NCBI RefSeq assembly: GCF_003434055.1
Contig: NZ_QVEX01000033.1
Span: 1 to 21,818, forward strand
Origin: Enterocloster aldenensis
GTDB taxonomy: Bacteria > Bacillota > Clostridia > Lachnospirales > Lachnospiraceae
Length of the DNA: 21,818 nucleotides
Reading direction: 5' to 3'
This document shows positions 1 through 8,440 of this stretch, one piece after another. The notes under the pieces are model-generated. The model was given only the letters and a program-made list of their open reading frames with translations. It did not search any database and had not been told where the DNA came from. Numbering within the stretch: the first letter of the stretch is position 1; each line of letters opens with the position of its first letter. Made by a program: the position numbers and the translations under genes.

Positions 1-90
1 GCGGAGGTTATCAGGGCAACCGTCCCCAGGGCGGAGGTTATCAGGGCAACCGTCCCCAGGGCGGAGGCTATCAGGGCAACCGTCCCCAGG
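1..90 (+). repeat. 30-bp in-frame tandem repeat, three copies, inside infB
   Basis: Three consecutive 30-bp units occupy 1-30, 31-60 and 61-90. Units 1 and 2 are identical; unit 3 differs by one T-to-C change at base 68, which is silent (Gly). Each unit encodes [11 protein letters not shown] shortened, diverging unit (GGYAG) follows at 91. The array touches the window edge, so more copies may lie upstream. Near-identity at DNA level suggests recent duplication by slippage rather than old protein-level repetition. Confidence 0.95.
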
Positions 91-2111
91 GCGGTTATGC
101 AGGTGATAAGGATAAGGATGCAAGGGATACAAGAGGCGTAAGGGGTGACAGCCGCCGTCCGGGAACCAGGGACAGCAAGCCGTCCTTTGAGTCTTCCATC
201 CAGGCCAAACCAACCAGCAACCGTCAGAACAAAAATTTCCATAGAAATGACCGTTATGACAAGAGGGACCGCACAGAGGACGGAAAGAAAGTACCGAAGA
301 CAGGCAAAGGCGCATTTATCATGCCGCAGCCTAAAAAGGAAGAGACAAAGGCAGATGAAGTAAAGACCATCATCCTTCCGGAGGTCCTGACCATCCGGGA
401 GCTGGCAGATAAGATGAAACTCCAGCCCTCCGTCATTGTCAAGAAACTCTTCTTAAAGGGACAGATCGTAACCCTGAACCAGGAGATTGACTATGAGAAG
501 GCAGAAGAGATTGCCATGGAATTTGATGTCCTTTGTGAAAAGGAAGTAAAGGTAGATGTGATTGCAGAACTCCTTAAGGAGGATGAAGAAAGCTCTGAGG
601 ATATGATACCCAGGTCACCGGTTGTGTGTGTCATGGGCCATGTTGACCACGGCAAGACTTCCCTTCTGGATGCAATCCGCGAGACCAATGTGACTGCCAG
701 GGAGGCCGGCGGCATCACACAGCATATCGGTGCATCTGTCATCGAGATCAATGACCGCAAGATTACCTTCCTTGATACGCCCGGACATGAGGCATTTACT
801 GCAATGCGTATGAGGGGCGCCCAGTCAACGGATATTGCCATCCTGGTAGTTGCCGCAGATGACGGCGTGATGCCTCAGACCATTGAGGCCATCAACCATG
901 CAAAGGCGGCCGGCGTTGAGATCATTGTTGCCATCAACAAGATTGATAAACCCAGCGCCAATGTGGATAAGGTAAAGCAGGAACTTTCCGAATATGAACT
1001 GATTTCCGAAGACTGGGGCGGCAGCACTATATTTGTGCCTGTTTCCGCACATACTAAGGAAGGCATCACCGATCTTCTTGAGATGGTCCTTCTGACAGCA
1101 GATGTAATGGAGCTTAAGGCCAATCCGAACCGTAAGGGCAGGGGCCTTGTGATAGAGGCGGAACTGGATAAGGGCAAGGGCCCGGTTGCCACCGTACTGG
1201 TGCAGAAGGGTACCCTGCGCGTGGGCGACACCATTGCTGCCGGCGCATGCTTCGGAAAAATCCGTGCAATGATGGATGACCGGGGACGCCGCGTGAAGGA
1301 AGCCGGACCGTCCACACCTGTGGAAATCCTTGGACTTAACGATGTGCCCAATGCAGGCGAAGTGTTTGTGGCAACGGAAAATGAGAAAGAAGCAAGAAGC
1401 TTTGCCGAGACATTTATCTCAGAAGGCAAGAATAAGCTGATTGAAGATACAAAAGCAAAACTGTCCCTGGATGACCTGTTCAGCCAAATTAAGGCAGGCA
1501 ATGTAAAAGAACTGCCGCTGATCATCAAGGCAGACGTACAGGGCTCCGTGGAGGCTGTGAAGCAGAGTCTTACCAAGCTGTCCAACGAGGAAGTGATGGT
1601 TAAGGTAATCCACGGCGGCGTGGGCGCAATCAATGAATCCGATGTTTCCCTGGCATCTGCCAGCAATGCAATCATCATTGGTTTCAATATCCGCCCGGAT
1701 GCAACCGCCAAGTCCATTGCCGAGAGGGAGAAAGTGGATGTCCGTCTTTACAAGGTCATCTATCAGGCCATTGAGGATGTGGAGGCAGCCATGAAGGGTA
1801 TGTTAGACCCTGTATTTGAGGAAAAGGTAATCGGCCATGCCGTTATCCGTCAGACCTTCAAGGCATCCGGCATCGGTACCATCGCTGGTTCCTATGTGCT
1901 GGACGGCAAGTTCCAGAGGGGCTGCAGCTGCCGCATCAAGAGGGGCACGGAGCAGATATACGAGGGACCGCTGGCATCCTTAAAGCGTTTCAAGGACGAT
2001 GTGAAGGAAGTGGCTGCAGGTTATGAGTGCGGTCTTGTATTTGAGAAGTTTAATGATCTTCAGGAAGATGATGAGATTGAGGCTTACATCATGGTAGAAG
2101 TACCCAGATAG
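1..2111 (+). CDS. infB: Translation initiation factor IF-2 (5' partial)
   Basis: IF-2 is the GTPase that brings initiator fMet-tRNA to the 30S subunit and promotes subunit joining. The reading frame is open from base 3, so the gene begins upstream of the window; about 702 residues are visible. The first ~106 (before the Met codon at 321) are a Gly/Arg/Asp/Lys-rich disordered stretch opening with three copies of the decapeptide [10 protein letters not shown]. Counting from Met321, an IF2_N domain lies at ~20-75. The G domain follows: G1 GHVDHGKT (106-113), then [22 protein letters not shown] and SAHTKEG. The usual domains II, III and C follow, ending in EVPR. The Met at 321 has no Shine-Dalgarno and should not be taken as the start. 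It is the first gene here of the infB-rbfA-nrnA-truB-ribF cluster. Confidence 0.97.
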   Translation, partial: GGYQGNRPQGGGYQGNRPQGGGYQGNRPQGGYAGDKDKDARDTRGVRGDSRRPGTRDSKPSFESSIQAKPTSNRQNKNFHRNDRYDKRDRTEDGKKVPKTGKGAFIMPQPKKEETKADEVKTIILPEVLTIRELADKMKLQPSVIVKKLFLKGQIVTLNQEIDYEKAEEIAMEFDVLCEKEVKVDVIAELLKEDEESSEDMIPRSPVVCVMGHVDHGKTSLLDAIRETNVTAREAGGITQHIGASVIEINDRKITFLDTPGHEAFTAMRMRGAQSTDIAILVVAADDGVMPQTIEAINHAKAAGVEIIVAINKIDKPSANVDKVKQELSEYELISEDWGGSTIFVPVSAHTKEGITDLLEMVLLTADVMELKANPNRKGRGLVIEAELDKGKGPVATVLVQKGTLRVGDTIAAGACFGKIRAMMDDRGRRVKEAGPSTPVEILGLNDVPNAGEVFVATENEKEARSFAETFISEGKNKLIEDTKAKLSLDDLFSQIKAGNVKELPLIIKADVQGSVEAVKQSLTKLSNEEVMVKVIHGGVGAINESDVSLASASNAIIIGFNIRPDATAKSIAEREKVDVRLYKVIYQAIEDVEAAMKGMLDPVFEEKVIGHAVIRQTFKASGIGTIAGSYVLDGKFQRGCSCRIKRGTEQIYEGPLASLKRFKDDVKEVAAGYECGLVFEKFNDLQEDDEIEAYIMVEVPR

Positions 2112-2126
2112 GCCCATACAGATGAT

Positions 2127-2189
2127 GACAGGCCCCACGCCTTGGCGCTGCGTTCCAATATGCGGCGCCGGGAAGCGCTGCGGCCTGTC
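2127..2189 (+). other. Two-tier hairpin between infB and rbfA
   Basis: The outer arms GACAGGCC (2127-2134) and GGCCTGTC (2182-2189) are perfect complements. Inside them GGCGCTGC (2144-2151) pairs with GCGGCGCC (2162-2169) with one G-U, leaving a 10-nt loop. An internal loop of about 9 and 12 nt separates the two tiers. No T-run follows, so it does not look like an intrinsic terminator. It may be an mRNA processing or stability element, or a leader for rbfA. The role is unknown. Confidence 0.5.
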
Positions 2190-2222
2190 GCGTCCTTTCC
2201 TGGAAGATAAGAGAGGAGTTTC

Positions 2223-2624
2223 ATGCGTAAGAACAGCATAAAGAATACCAGAATCAATGCGGAGGTGCTCAGGGAACTGAGTGAGATCATACGCACAGGC
2301 ATCAAGGACCCGCGTATACATCCCATGACCAGCGTGGTTTCCGTTGAGGTGACGCCGGATCTTAAATACTGCAGGGCCTATATCAGCGTCCTGGGCAATG
2401 AAGATGCGGCAAAGGCAACCATTGAAGGATTAAAGAGCGCGGAGGGATACGTGCGCAGGGAACTGGCAAGAAGGATCAACCTGCGCAATACACCGGAGCT
2501 TAAGTTCATTCTGGACCAGTCCATTGAATATGGGGTCAATATGTCAAAACTAATCGATGAGGTCACAAAGGACCTTAAAGATAAAGAAGGACCGGATGAG
2601 GATGGTGAAGAGGAGGAGAGCTGA
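2223..2624 (+). CDS. rbfA: 30S ribosome-binding factor RbfA
   Basis: RbfA is a cold-shock-associated small-subunit maturation factor that binds 16S rRNA near the decoding region during late 30S assembly. The 133-residue product has the family's usual length. Its single type-II KH-like domain includes RINAEVLRELSEIIR near the N-terminus, KDPRI, and the conserved core VEVTPDLKYCRAYISV. The last ~15 residues form an acidic tail (GPDEDGEEEES). The start is supported by GAGAGGAG a few bases upstream. The stop codon shares one base with the start of the next gene, so the two are probably translationally coupled. Confidence 0.95.
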   Translation: MRKNSIKNTRINAEVLRELSEIIRTGIKDPRIHPMTSVVSVEVTPDLKYCRAYISVLGNEDAAKATIEGLKSAEGYVRRELARRINLRNTPELKFILDQSIEYGVNMSKLIDEVTKDLKDKEGPDEDGEEEES

Positions 2625-3574
2625 TGACAATTCTTGAACAGATGTTAGAAGGCACAGGTTCCGTGGCAATTTTGGGCCATATACGTCCGGATGGGGACTG
2701 TCTGGGATCTGCCCTGGGACTGTATAACTATCTCCGACTTAATTATCCGGCTGTCCGCGCAGCCGTATACCTGGAGGAAGCCTCATGCAAATTCGGCTAT
2801 CTCCAGGGATTTGATGAAATACGCCACCAGGCGGATGAAGAGGTCTACGGCCTCTGTGTCTGCCTGGACTGCGGCGACCTTGGAAGGCTGGGAGGATTTG
2901 CCGGCATCCTGGAATCAGCCGGCAAAAGCCTGTGCCTGGACCACCATGTGACCAATACCCGTTTCGCGGACACCAATCTGGTGGAAGACGGCGCAAGCTC
3001 TACCTGCGAGGTCCTTTACGGGCAGCTGGACAGCCGGAAGATTGACAGGACGGTTGCCGAATGCCTGTATACGGGAATCATCCACGACACAGGCGTATTC
3101 AAATATTCCTCTACCTCCGCCCGGACCATGGAGATAGCAGGAAAGCTGATGGACAAAGGCATTGACTTCGGATCCATCATCGATAACAGCTTTTATAAAA
3201 AAACATATATCCAGAACCAGATCCTGGGAAGGGCCCTGCTGGAAAGCATTACATTTTTTGACGGCCGCTGTATATTCAGTGCAATCCGCCAGAATGAAAT
3301 GGACTTTTACGGCGTGGACAGCAAGGATATGGATGGGATCATCGACCAGCTGAGGCTGACAGAGGGCGTGGAGGTGGCTATTTTCCTTTACCAGTCAGGC
3401 GCCCAGGAATTCAAGGTCAGCATGCGGTCGCAGAACCATGTGGACGTGAGCCGGATTGCTGCCTTTTTTGGCGGCGGAGGCCATGTAAGGGCGGCCGGAT
3501 GCACCATGTCCGGAAGCATACATGATGTAATCAATAACCTGTCCCAGCACATTGCCAGGCAGCTGGATATATAA
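2624..3574 (+). CDS. nrnA: DHH-family bifunctional oligoribonuclease/PAP phosphatase NrnA
   Basis: NrnA-type DHH/DHHA1 phosphoesterases degrade 2-5 nt RNA oligomers (nanoRNA) and convert 3'-phosphoadenosine 5'-phosphate to AMP, using Mn2+. The 316-residue length fits. Metal-ligand motifs are visible: GHIRPDGDCLGS (residues 18-29), CLDCGD (about 85-90), DHH (106-108) and GIIHDTGVFKYSST. The DHHA1 substrate-binding motif GGGGHVRAAG lies near the C-terminus. The ATG overlaps the rbfA TGA by one base, and AGGAGGAGAG precedes it. The position between rbfA and truB is conserved in many Firmicutes, linking RNA turnover to ribosome assembly. No odd residues were seen. Confidence 0.93.
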   Translation: MTILEQMLEGTGSVAILGHIRPDGDCLGSALGLYNYLRLNYPAVRAAVYLEEASCKFGYLQGFDEIRHQADEEVYGLCVCLDCGDLGRLGGFAGILESAGKSLCLDHHVTNTRFADTNLVEDGASSTCEVLYGQLDSRKIDRTVAECLYTGIIHDTGVFKYSSTSARTMEIAGKLMDKGIDFGSIIDNSFYKKTYIQNQILGRALLESITFFDGRCIFSAIRQNEMDFYGVDSKDMDGIIDQLRLTEGVEVAIFLYQSGAQEFKVSMRSQNHVDVSRIAAFFGGGGHVRAAGCTMSGSIHDVINNLSQHIARQLDI

Positions 3575-3610
3575 GAAGGCGGCAAGGGACAGGACAAAAG
3601 GACTGAGACT

Positions 3611-4546
3611 ATGTACCATGGAATCATGAATGTATATAAGGAGCCGGGCTATACTTCCCACGACGTGGTAGCCCGGCTCAGAGGGATTTTAAAGCAGAAG
3701 AAGATTGGACATACCGGAACCCTGGACCCTGCGGCCGAGGGTGTGCTTCCCGTATGCCTTGGCATGGGTACCAGGCTCTGCGACATGCTGACGGACAGGA
3801 CCAAGACATATGAAGCTGTCATGCTGCTGGGGATGACCACCGACACACAGGATACAACGGGAGAGGTACTGGAGGACCGGCATCATGCGGCCATGGGACT
3901 GGAGGAAGCAGCTGTGACAGAAGCCGTGTTGGGATATAAGGGGGATTATGACCAGATCCCACCCATGTATTCCGCGCTTAAGGTGGACGGGAAAAAGCTG
4001 TATGAGCTTGCCAGGGCAGGAAAGGAAGTGGAACGCCAGGCCAGACAGGTCCAGATTTTGGAAATCCGTGTGGACAAGGTGGTGCTTCCCAGGGTGTGGA
4101 TGACCGTTACCTGTTCCAAGGGGACTTACATAAGGACCCTGTGCCATGACATCGGCGGGAAGCTGGGCTGCGGCGGATGCATGGAGCATCTGACCCGTAC
4201 CAGGGTGGACCGTTTCGATATAAAAGACAGCCTCAGGCTGGATGAGATAGAAAGGATAAGGGATGAGGGCGGCCTTGATACATGCATCCTTCCGGTGGAA
4301 ACAGCCCTTGAGGGGTATGCCGGGCTGAAGGTCCTGCCTGAGGCGGACGCCTTCCTTTATAATGGCAATCCCTGTTTCAAAGGCCAGCTGGATGCCGGGG
4401 ACGGCTGCCTGGACGGGCTGGAGGACGGCCTGAGATTCAGGATGTACGACAGCAAGGGACATTTTGTGGGTGTATATGAGTATCAGGACAGCAGACACTG
4501 GTGGAAGCCGTGGAAAATGTTCCTGGCTGCCCCGGAGCATACCTGA
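3611..4546 (+). CDS. truB: tRNA pseudouridine(55) synthase TruB
   Basis: TruB isomerises U55 in the T-loop of tRNAs to pseudouridine and also acts as a tRNA folding chaperone. The 311-residue product starts MYHGIMNVYKEPGYTSHDVV, matching the family's N-terminal signature. The catalytic Asp is D39 in GHTGTLDPAAEGVLP. Further motifs are KTYEA, QIPPMYSALKVDGKKLYELAR and SKGTYIRTLCHDIG. The C-terminal ~90 residues form a PUA-like extension. The start at 3611 has an AAAAGGA site 8 nt upstream; a later in-frame ATG (3626) is possible but has no better site. The gene ends 47 nt before the preferred ribF start. Confidence 0.95.
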   Translation: MYHGIMNVYKEPGYTSHDVVARLRGILKQKKIGHTGTLDPAAEGVLPVCLGMGTRLCDMLTDRTKTYEAVMLLGMTTDTQDTTGEVLEDRHHAAMGLEEAAVTEAVLGYKGDYDQIPPMYSALKVDGKKLYELARAGKEVERQARQVQILEIRVDKVVLPRVWMTVTCSKGTYIRTLCHDIGGKLGCGGCMEHLTRTRVDRFDIKDSLRLDEIERIRDEGGLDTCILPVETALEGYAGLKVLPEADAFLYNGNPCFKGQLDAGDGCLDGLEDGLRFRMYDSKGHFVGVYEYQDSRHWWKPWKMFLAAPEHT

Positions 4547-4593
4547 TACCATCATGTTTGACACCATACGGAAGGAAAATGAGGAATAGCAGG

Positions 4594-5547
4594 ATGAGGT
4601 ATATAACAGACACCACGGAATTTCAGATAGAGGAGCCAACCATTGTTACCGTGGGCAAGTTTGACGGAAGGCACAGGGGCCATCAGAAGCTTTTACGCAC
4701 CATGAAGGAGCTGAAGCAGGAGCTCGGTTATCCGACGGCTATCTTTACATTCAGCATCGCGCCCCTGACCCAGATGTCCGGCCAGCCCCAGACCGTGATA
4801 ACCACCAACATGGAGCGGCGCGCCAACATGGAACGGATGGGGATTGACTATCTGGTGGAATATCCGTTTGATGAGGAAATCCGCCGCATGAGCCCTGAGG
4901 ATTTTGTGAAAGATATACTGGCAGGCCGTATGGGCGCCAGGGAAATCGTGGTCGGGCCGGATTGCAGTTTTGGCTATCAGGGCGCGGGCAATGCAGGACT
5001 TCTGAAGCACATGGAAAAGGAACTGGGATACCGCCTCCATGTGATTGAAAAGGAAAAAGACCATATGCGCGATATCAGCAGCACCTATATAAGGGAAGAA
5101 CTGGAAAAGGGAAACGTGGAAAAGGCCAATGCGCTGCTGGGGGAGCCCTATTCCATACATGGGAAAGTAGTCCACGGCAACCACATCGGTTCCAGCATCC
5201 TGGGGTTCCCCACCGCCAACTTAGAGCCTCCTGCCATGAAGCGCCTGCCCCGGTTCGGGGTATATGTATCCAGGGTGCTGGTGGACAATGTGTATTACCG
5301 CGGGGTCACCAACATAGGGAAAAAGCCAACGGTAGAGGGCCGGTATCCTGTGGGGGTGGAGACCTATATCTTTGACCTGGACCGGGATATATATGGGGAC
5401 ACCATTGAGGTCCAGCTGCTGGCCTTTGACCGGCCCGAACAGAAGTTTGCCTCCCTGGAAGAACTGAAGCAGAGGATTGAGATGGATAAGGAGTTTGCGG
5501 CAGGGTATTTTGAGATGCATCCGGAGATTGAAGTGGCAGGACGCTGA
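4594..5547 (+). CDS. ribF: Bifunctional riboflavin kinase / FAD synthetase
   Basis: RibF phosphorylates riboflavin to FMN and adenylylates FMN to FAD. The N-terminal nucleotidyltransferase half has VGKFDGRHRGHQ (HxGH type) and GPDCSFGYQGAGN. The linker SSTYIREELEKGN leads into the riboflavin-kinase half, with GKVVHGNHIGSSILGFPTANL-type residues, RFGVYVSRV and GVTNIGKKPTVEG. From this start the protein has 317 residues, normal for the family. I prefer the ATG at 4594 because GAGGAA lies 7-8 nt upstream. The in-frame ATG at 4579 has its purine tract too close, and an open frame back to 4501 overlaps truB without support. No FMN riboswitch precedes it, as expected for an internal operon gene. 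Confidence 0.93.
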   Translation: MRYITDTTEFQIEEPTIVTVGKFDGRHRGHQKLLRTMKELKQELGYPTAIFTFSIAPLTQMSGQPQTVITTNMERRANMERMGIDYLVEYPFDEEIRRMSPEDFVKDILAGRMGAREIVVGPDCSFGYQGAGNAGLLKHMEKELGYRLHVIEKEKDHMRDISSTYIREELEKGNVEKANALLGEPYSIHGKVVHGNHIGSSILGFPTANLEPPAMKRLPRFGVYVSRVLVDNVYYRGVTNIGKKPTVEGRYPVGVETYIFDLDRDIYGDTIEVQLLAFDRPEQKFASLEELKQRIEMDKEFAAGYFEMHPEIEVAGR

Positions 5548-5614
5548 AAAATGGCGCAGCCGTTCAGACAGCGGGAAAATGCGGTCAAATGAAAACTGAA
5601 AATCAAATTACCGG

Positions 5615-5643
5615 TTTACTTTTGTCCGCGGTTGTGTTATACT
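5615..5643 (+). promoter_or_regulatory. rpsO promoter
   Basis: TTTACT (5615-5620, 4/6 to TTGACA) is separated by 17 bp from TATACT (5638-5643, 5/6 to TATAAT). The predicted transcription start is near 5650, giving a leader of about 90 nt before rpsO. No convincing terminator is seen between ribF and this promoter, so read-through from the upstream operon may add to rpsO expression. Confidence 0.6.
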
Positions 5644-5649
5644 GAGCCG

Positions 5650-5739
5650 GTATGAGATTACGCCGATGCCCGGTTAACTGGTTACTCCAGCCATTTGCCT
5701 GGTTTGCGGTGAGACTAACTATTTTAAGGAGGAACTACC
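5650..5739 (+). promoter_or_regulatory. rpsO leader, candidate S15 autoregulatory region
   Basis: S15 represses its own mRNA through leader structures in several bacterial groups, and the structures differ between groups. This ~90-nt leader contains a small hairpin, CTGG (5678-5681) with CCAG (5687-5690). GTTA (5673-5676) and TAAC (5716-5719) could close a multi-branched fold just ahead of the AAGGAGG site at 5726-5732. The pairing is short, and I could not confirm a match to a known S15 leader class. Confidence 0.3.
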
Positions 5740-6006
5740 ATGATTTCTAAGGAAAAGAAAGCACAGATCATTGCAGAGTATGGCCGTAAGCCTGGTGACA
5801 CAGGTTCACCTGAGGTTCAGATCGCTATCCTGACAGAAAGGATTACCGAACTGACCGAACATTTAAAGCAGAATCCTAAGGATCATCATTCCAGAAGAGG
5901 TCTTCTGATGATGGTTGGACAGAGAAGGGGTCTTCTGGATTACCTGAAGAAAACGGATCTGGAAGGATATCGTGCATTAATCGAGAAGCTTGGTATCAGA
6001 AAGTAA
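5740..6006 (+). CDS. rpsO: 30S ribosomal protein S15
   Basis: S15 is a primary 16S rRNA-binding protein of the central domain and helps form a bridge to the 50S subunit. The 88-residue product is full length. It carries the family signature [17 protein letters not shown] near residue 20, DHHSRRGLL in the middle and [13 protein letters not shown] at the C-terminus. A perfect AAGGAGG stands 7 nt upstream of the ATG. The gene has its own promoter and a terminator directly downstream, then pnp, an order conserved across many bacteria. Confidence 0.98.
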   Translation: MISKEKKAQIIAEYGRKPGDTGSPEVQIAILTERITELTEHLKQNPKDHHSRRGLLMMVGQRRGLLDYLKKTDLEGYRALIEKLGIRK

Positions 6007-6016
6007 TTCTGAAGAT

Positions 6017-6051
6017 TAGGGTGGAGGGGACTCCACCCTATATTTGCTTTT
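6017..6051 (+). terminator. rpsO terminator
   Basis: A perfect 10-bp stem, TAGGGTGGAG (6017-6026) with CTCCACCCTA (6031-6040), closes on a GGGA loop (a GNRA tetraloop). It is followed by the T-rich tail TATTTGCTTTT. The stem is strong but the tail is interrupted, so partial read-through into pnp is likely. Confidence 0.75.
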
Positions 6052-6284
6052 CAAACATGGGAGAAGTAATTGCGGTATGATGCCCGGAATCTGCGGCATT
6101 TTACCGGAATGGACGGACAGGAGAGATACTCCGAGACCGCTGATGTACCCGCAGGACGGCCTGGACAGACCGCAGGTCCCGGCTGCCGCCGGTGTCCGGC
6201 GGGCAGATTAGTAGTTTCGGCATCTTTTTTGTCTCCGTCATAAGATCATATCATTATTTTTTAGGAAGAAAAGGAGACACCAGT
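6052..6284 (+). promoter_or_regulatory. pnp leader with several hairpins
   Basis: This 233-nt gap before pnp is rich in dyads. Hairpin A: CGGTA (6073-6077) and ATGCC (6080-6084) pair with GGCAT (6095-6099) and TACCG (6102-6106) around a 10-nt loop. Hairpin B: CTGCCGCCGG (6183-6192) pairs with CCGGCGGGCAG (6196-6206), with one bulged G and a TGT loop. Neither is followed closely by a T-run, though six T occur at 6225-6230. A weak promoter candidate is TTGTCT (6229-6234), 17 bp, CATTAT (6252-6257). In E. coli, PNPase controls its own mRNA through an RNase III-cut leader hairpin; a similar role here is inference only. Confidence 0.45.
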
Positions 6285-8405
6285 ATGTTTAAAAGTTTTA
6301 GTATGGACCTGGCTGGACGCAAGCTGACCGTAGAGGTTGGCAGGGTAGCGGCCCAGGCCAATGGCGCAGCATTCATGCATTATGGCGACACAGTCGTTCT
6401 TGCAACAGCTACAGCATCCTCAAAGCCAAGGGAGGGCATTGATTTCTTCCCTCTGAGCGTGGAATATGAGGAGAAATTATATTCCGTGGGCAAGATTCCT
6501 GGAGGTTTCAACAAGAGGGAAGGAAAGGCATCTGAGAACGCGGTCCTTACCTGCCGTGTCATTGACCGTCCCATGCGCCCCCTGTTTCCAAAGGATTACC
6601 GCAACGACGTAACCCTGGACAACATCGTCATGTCCGTTGACCCGGACTGCAGCCCTGAGCTGACAGCCATGCTGGGTTCCGCCATTGCCACCAGCATTTC
6701 CGATATCCCATTTGCAGGACCATGTGCAACCACACAGGTAGGCCTTGTGGACGGTGAGTTCGTCATCAACCCCACCGCTGCCCAGAAGCAGGTTTCCGAC
6801 ATGGCCTTAACCGTTGCCTCCACCAGGGAAAAGGTCATCATGATTGAAGCCGGCGCCAACGAAGTGCCGGAGCAGAAGATGATTGACGCCATTTTCAGGG
6901 CCCACGAGGTAAACCAGGAAATCATCCGCTTCATCGACACCATTGTTGCCGAGTGCGGCAAGGAAAAGCATTCCTATGAAAGCTGTGCGGTTCCGGAAGA
7001 ACTGTTTGCCGCAATCAGGGAGATTGTTCCTCCTGTAGAGATGGAGACTGCCGTATTTACAGATGACAAGCAGACCAGGGAGAAGAACATTGCTGAAATC
7101 ACAGCCCGTTTAGAAGAGGCATTTGCTGGGAACGAAGAGTGGCTGGCAGTTCTGGGCGAAGCTGTTTACCAGTACCAGAAAAAGACGGTCCGCAAGATGA
7201 TCCTTAAGGACCACAAGCGTCCCGACGGCCGTGCCATTGATGAAATCCGCCACCTGGCCGCAGAGATTGACCTGCTGCCAAGGGTACACGGTTCAGGCAT
7301 GTTTACCCGCGGACAGACCCAGATCCTCAACGCCTGCACACTGGCGCCTCTTTCCGAGGCCCAGAGGATTGACGGACTGGATGAGAATGAAACCAGCAAA
7401 CGCTACATGCACCATTATAATTTCCCGTCCTTCTCAGTTGGCGAGACAAAGCCAAGCAGGGGACCGGGACGCCGCGAGATCGGCCATGGCGCGCTGGCGG
7501 AAAGGGCCCTGATTCCCGTGCTGCCAAGCGTGGAAGAATTCCCATATGCAATCCGCACTGTTTCAGAGACAATGGAATCCAACGGTTCCACATCCCAGGC
7601 AAGCATCTGTGCGTCCACCCTGTCCCTGATGGCGGCCGGCGTTCCGATTAAAGAGATGGTGGCCGGTATCTCCTGCGGCCTGGTAACCGGTGACACGGAT
7701 GATGATTACCTTGTGCTGACTGATATCCAGGGCCTGGAAGATTTCTTCGGCGACATGGACTTTAAGGTGGGCGGTACAAAGAACGGTATCACTGCCATCC
7801 AGATGGATATCAAGATCCACGGCCTTACAAGACCCATTATCGAGGAGGCCATTGCCAGGACAAGGGAAGCCAGGATGCACATCCTGGATGACGTGATGAA
7901 GCCTGTGATTGATGAGCCAAGAAAACATTTAAGCCCATACGCGCCCAAGATTAAGCAGATTACCATTGATCCACAGAAGATTGGCGATGTGGTAGGAAAG
8001 CAGGGCAAGGTCATCAATAAGATTATTGAAGAGACCGGTGTCAAGATTGACATTACCGATGATGGATCCGTAAACGTATGCGGTACTGATGAGGCCATGA
8101 TTGACAAGGCAATCACCATCATTACCGGAATCGTTACAGACATAGAAGCCGGCATGGTATTTGAGGGCAAGGTGGTCCGTATCATGAACTTCGGCGCATT
8201 CGTTGAGCTGGCCCCAAACAAGGACGGAATGGTACACATTTCCAAGCTGTCTGATAAGCGGGTGGGCAAGGTAGAGGATGTGGTTAACATCGGCGACCAG
8301 GTTACGGTCAAAGTAACCGAGGTTGACAAGATGGGCAGGATTAACCTGACCATGAGGCCAAGCGACCTGGCCGGAAAAAAGGAAGAGGCTAAACCAGAGA
8401 CCTGA
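6285..8405 (+). CDS. pnp: Polyribonucleotide nucleotidyltransferase (PNPase)
   Basis: PNPase is a trimeric 3'-to-5' exoribonuclease that uses phosphate to release nucleoside diphosphates; it acts in mRNA decay. From the start at 6285 the protein has 706 residues, typical length. It shows two RNase PH domains joined by a helical linker. The second carries HGSGMFTRGQTQ and the catalytic-region GDTDDDY, with FFGDMDFKVGGTKNG. A KH domain (VVGKQGKVINKIIEETG) and a C-terminal S1 domain (FEGKVVRIMNFGAFVEL, DGMVHISKLS) follow. AAGGAG sits 8 nt before this ATG; an open frame reaching back to 6192 runs through the leader hairpin and lacks a ribosome site. It is followed 35 nt later by a lipoprotein gene. 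Confidence 0.96.
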   Translation: MFKSFSMDLAGRKLTVEVGRVAAQANGAAFMHYGDTVVLATATASSKPREGIDFFPLSVEYEEKLYSVGKIPGGFNKREGKASENAVLTCRVIDRPMRPLFPKDYRNDVTLDNIVMSVDPDCSPELTAMLGSAIATSISDIPFAGPCATTQVGLVDGEFVINPTAAQKQVSDMALTVASTREKVIMIEAGANEVPEQKMIDAIFRAHEVNQEIIRFIDTIVAECGKEKHSYESCAVPEELFAAIREIVPPVEMETAVFTDDKQTREKNIAEITARLEEAFAGNEEWLAVLGEAVYQYQKKTVRKMILKDHKRPDGRAIDEIRHLAAEIDLLPRVHGSGMFTRGQTQILNACTLAPLSEAQRIDGLDENETSKRYMHHYNFPSFSVGETKPSRGPGRREIGHGALAERALIPVLPSVEEFPYAIRTVSETMESNGSTSQASICASTLSLMAAGVPIKEMVAGISCGLVTGDTDDDYLVLTDIQGLEDFFGDMDFKVGGTKNGITAIQMDIKIHGLTRPIIEEAIARTREARMHILDDVMKPVIDEPRKHLSPYAPKIKQITIDPQKIGDVVGKQGKVINKIIEETGVKIDITDDGSVNVCGTDEAMIDKAITIITGIVTDIEAGMVFEGKVVRIMNFGAFVELAPNKDGMVHISKLSDKRVGKVEDVVNIGDQVTVKVTEVDKMGRINLTMRPSDLAGKKEEAKPET

Positions 8406-8440
8406 TCTCTGCTAATAGCAATATAAAAAGAGGAGAAAAA

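Noticed and set aside
1..90. 30-bp repeats as a CRISPR array
   Set aside because: The units are contiguous with no spacers, stay in frame and encode part of IF-2.
875..1717. Long minus-strand open frame opposite infB (280 codons)
   Set aside because: It lies wholly opposite conserved IF-2 codons, has a Ser/Leu-rich shadow composition, no ribosome site and no recognisable motif.
4501..4593. N-terminal extension of RibF back to 4501
   Set aside because: It overlaps truB, lacks a ribosome site and adds residues not typical of the family; 4594 gives normal length and spacing.
3689..4639. Minus-strand open frame opposite truB (316 codons)
   Set aside because: It is a shadow of a well-conserved gene on the other strand, with no start signal or family feature.
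5652..5750. Possible 32-codon ORF in the rpsO leader starting about 2 nt after the predicted transcription start
   Set aside because: It has no ribosome site, an unconvincing Arg/Trp-rich composition and overlaps the rpsO start; leaderless translation is not supported.
6192..6284. N-terminal extension of PNPase
   Set aside because: It would begin inside the leader hairpin without a ribosome site; AAGGAG before 6285 decides the start.
7706..8353. Minus-strand open frame opposite pnp (215 codons)
   Set aside because: It is complementary to the conserved second half of PNPase; the Ser/Thr/Ile-rich translation is typical of shadow frames.
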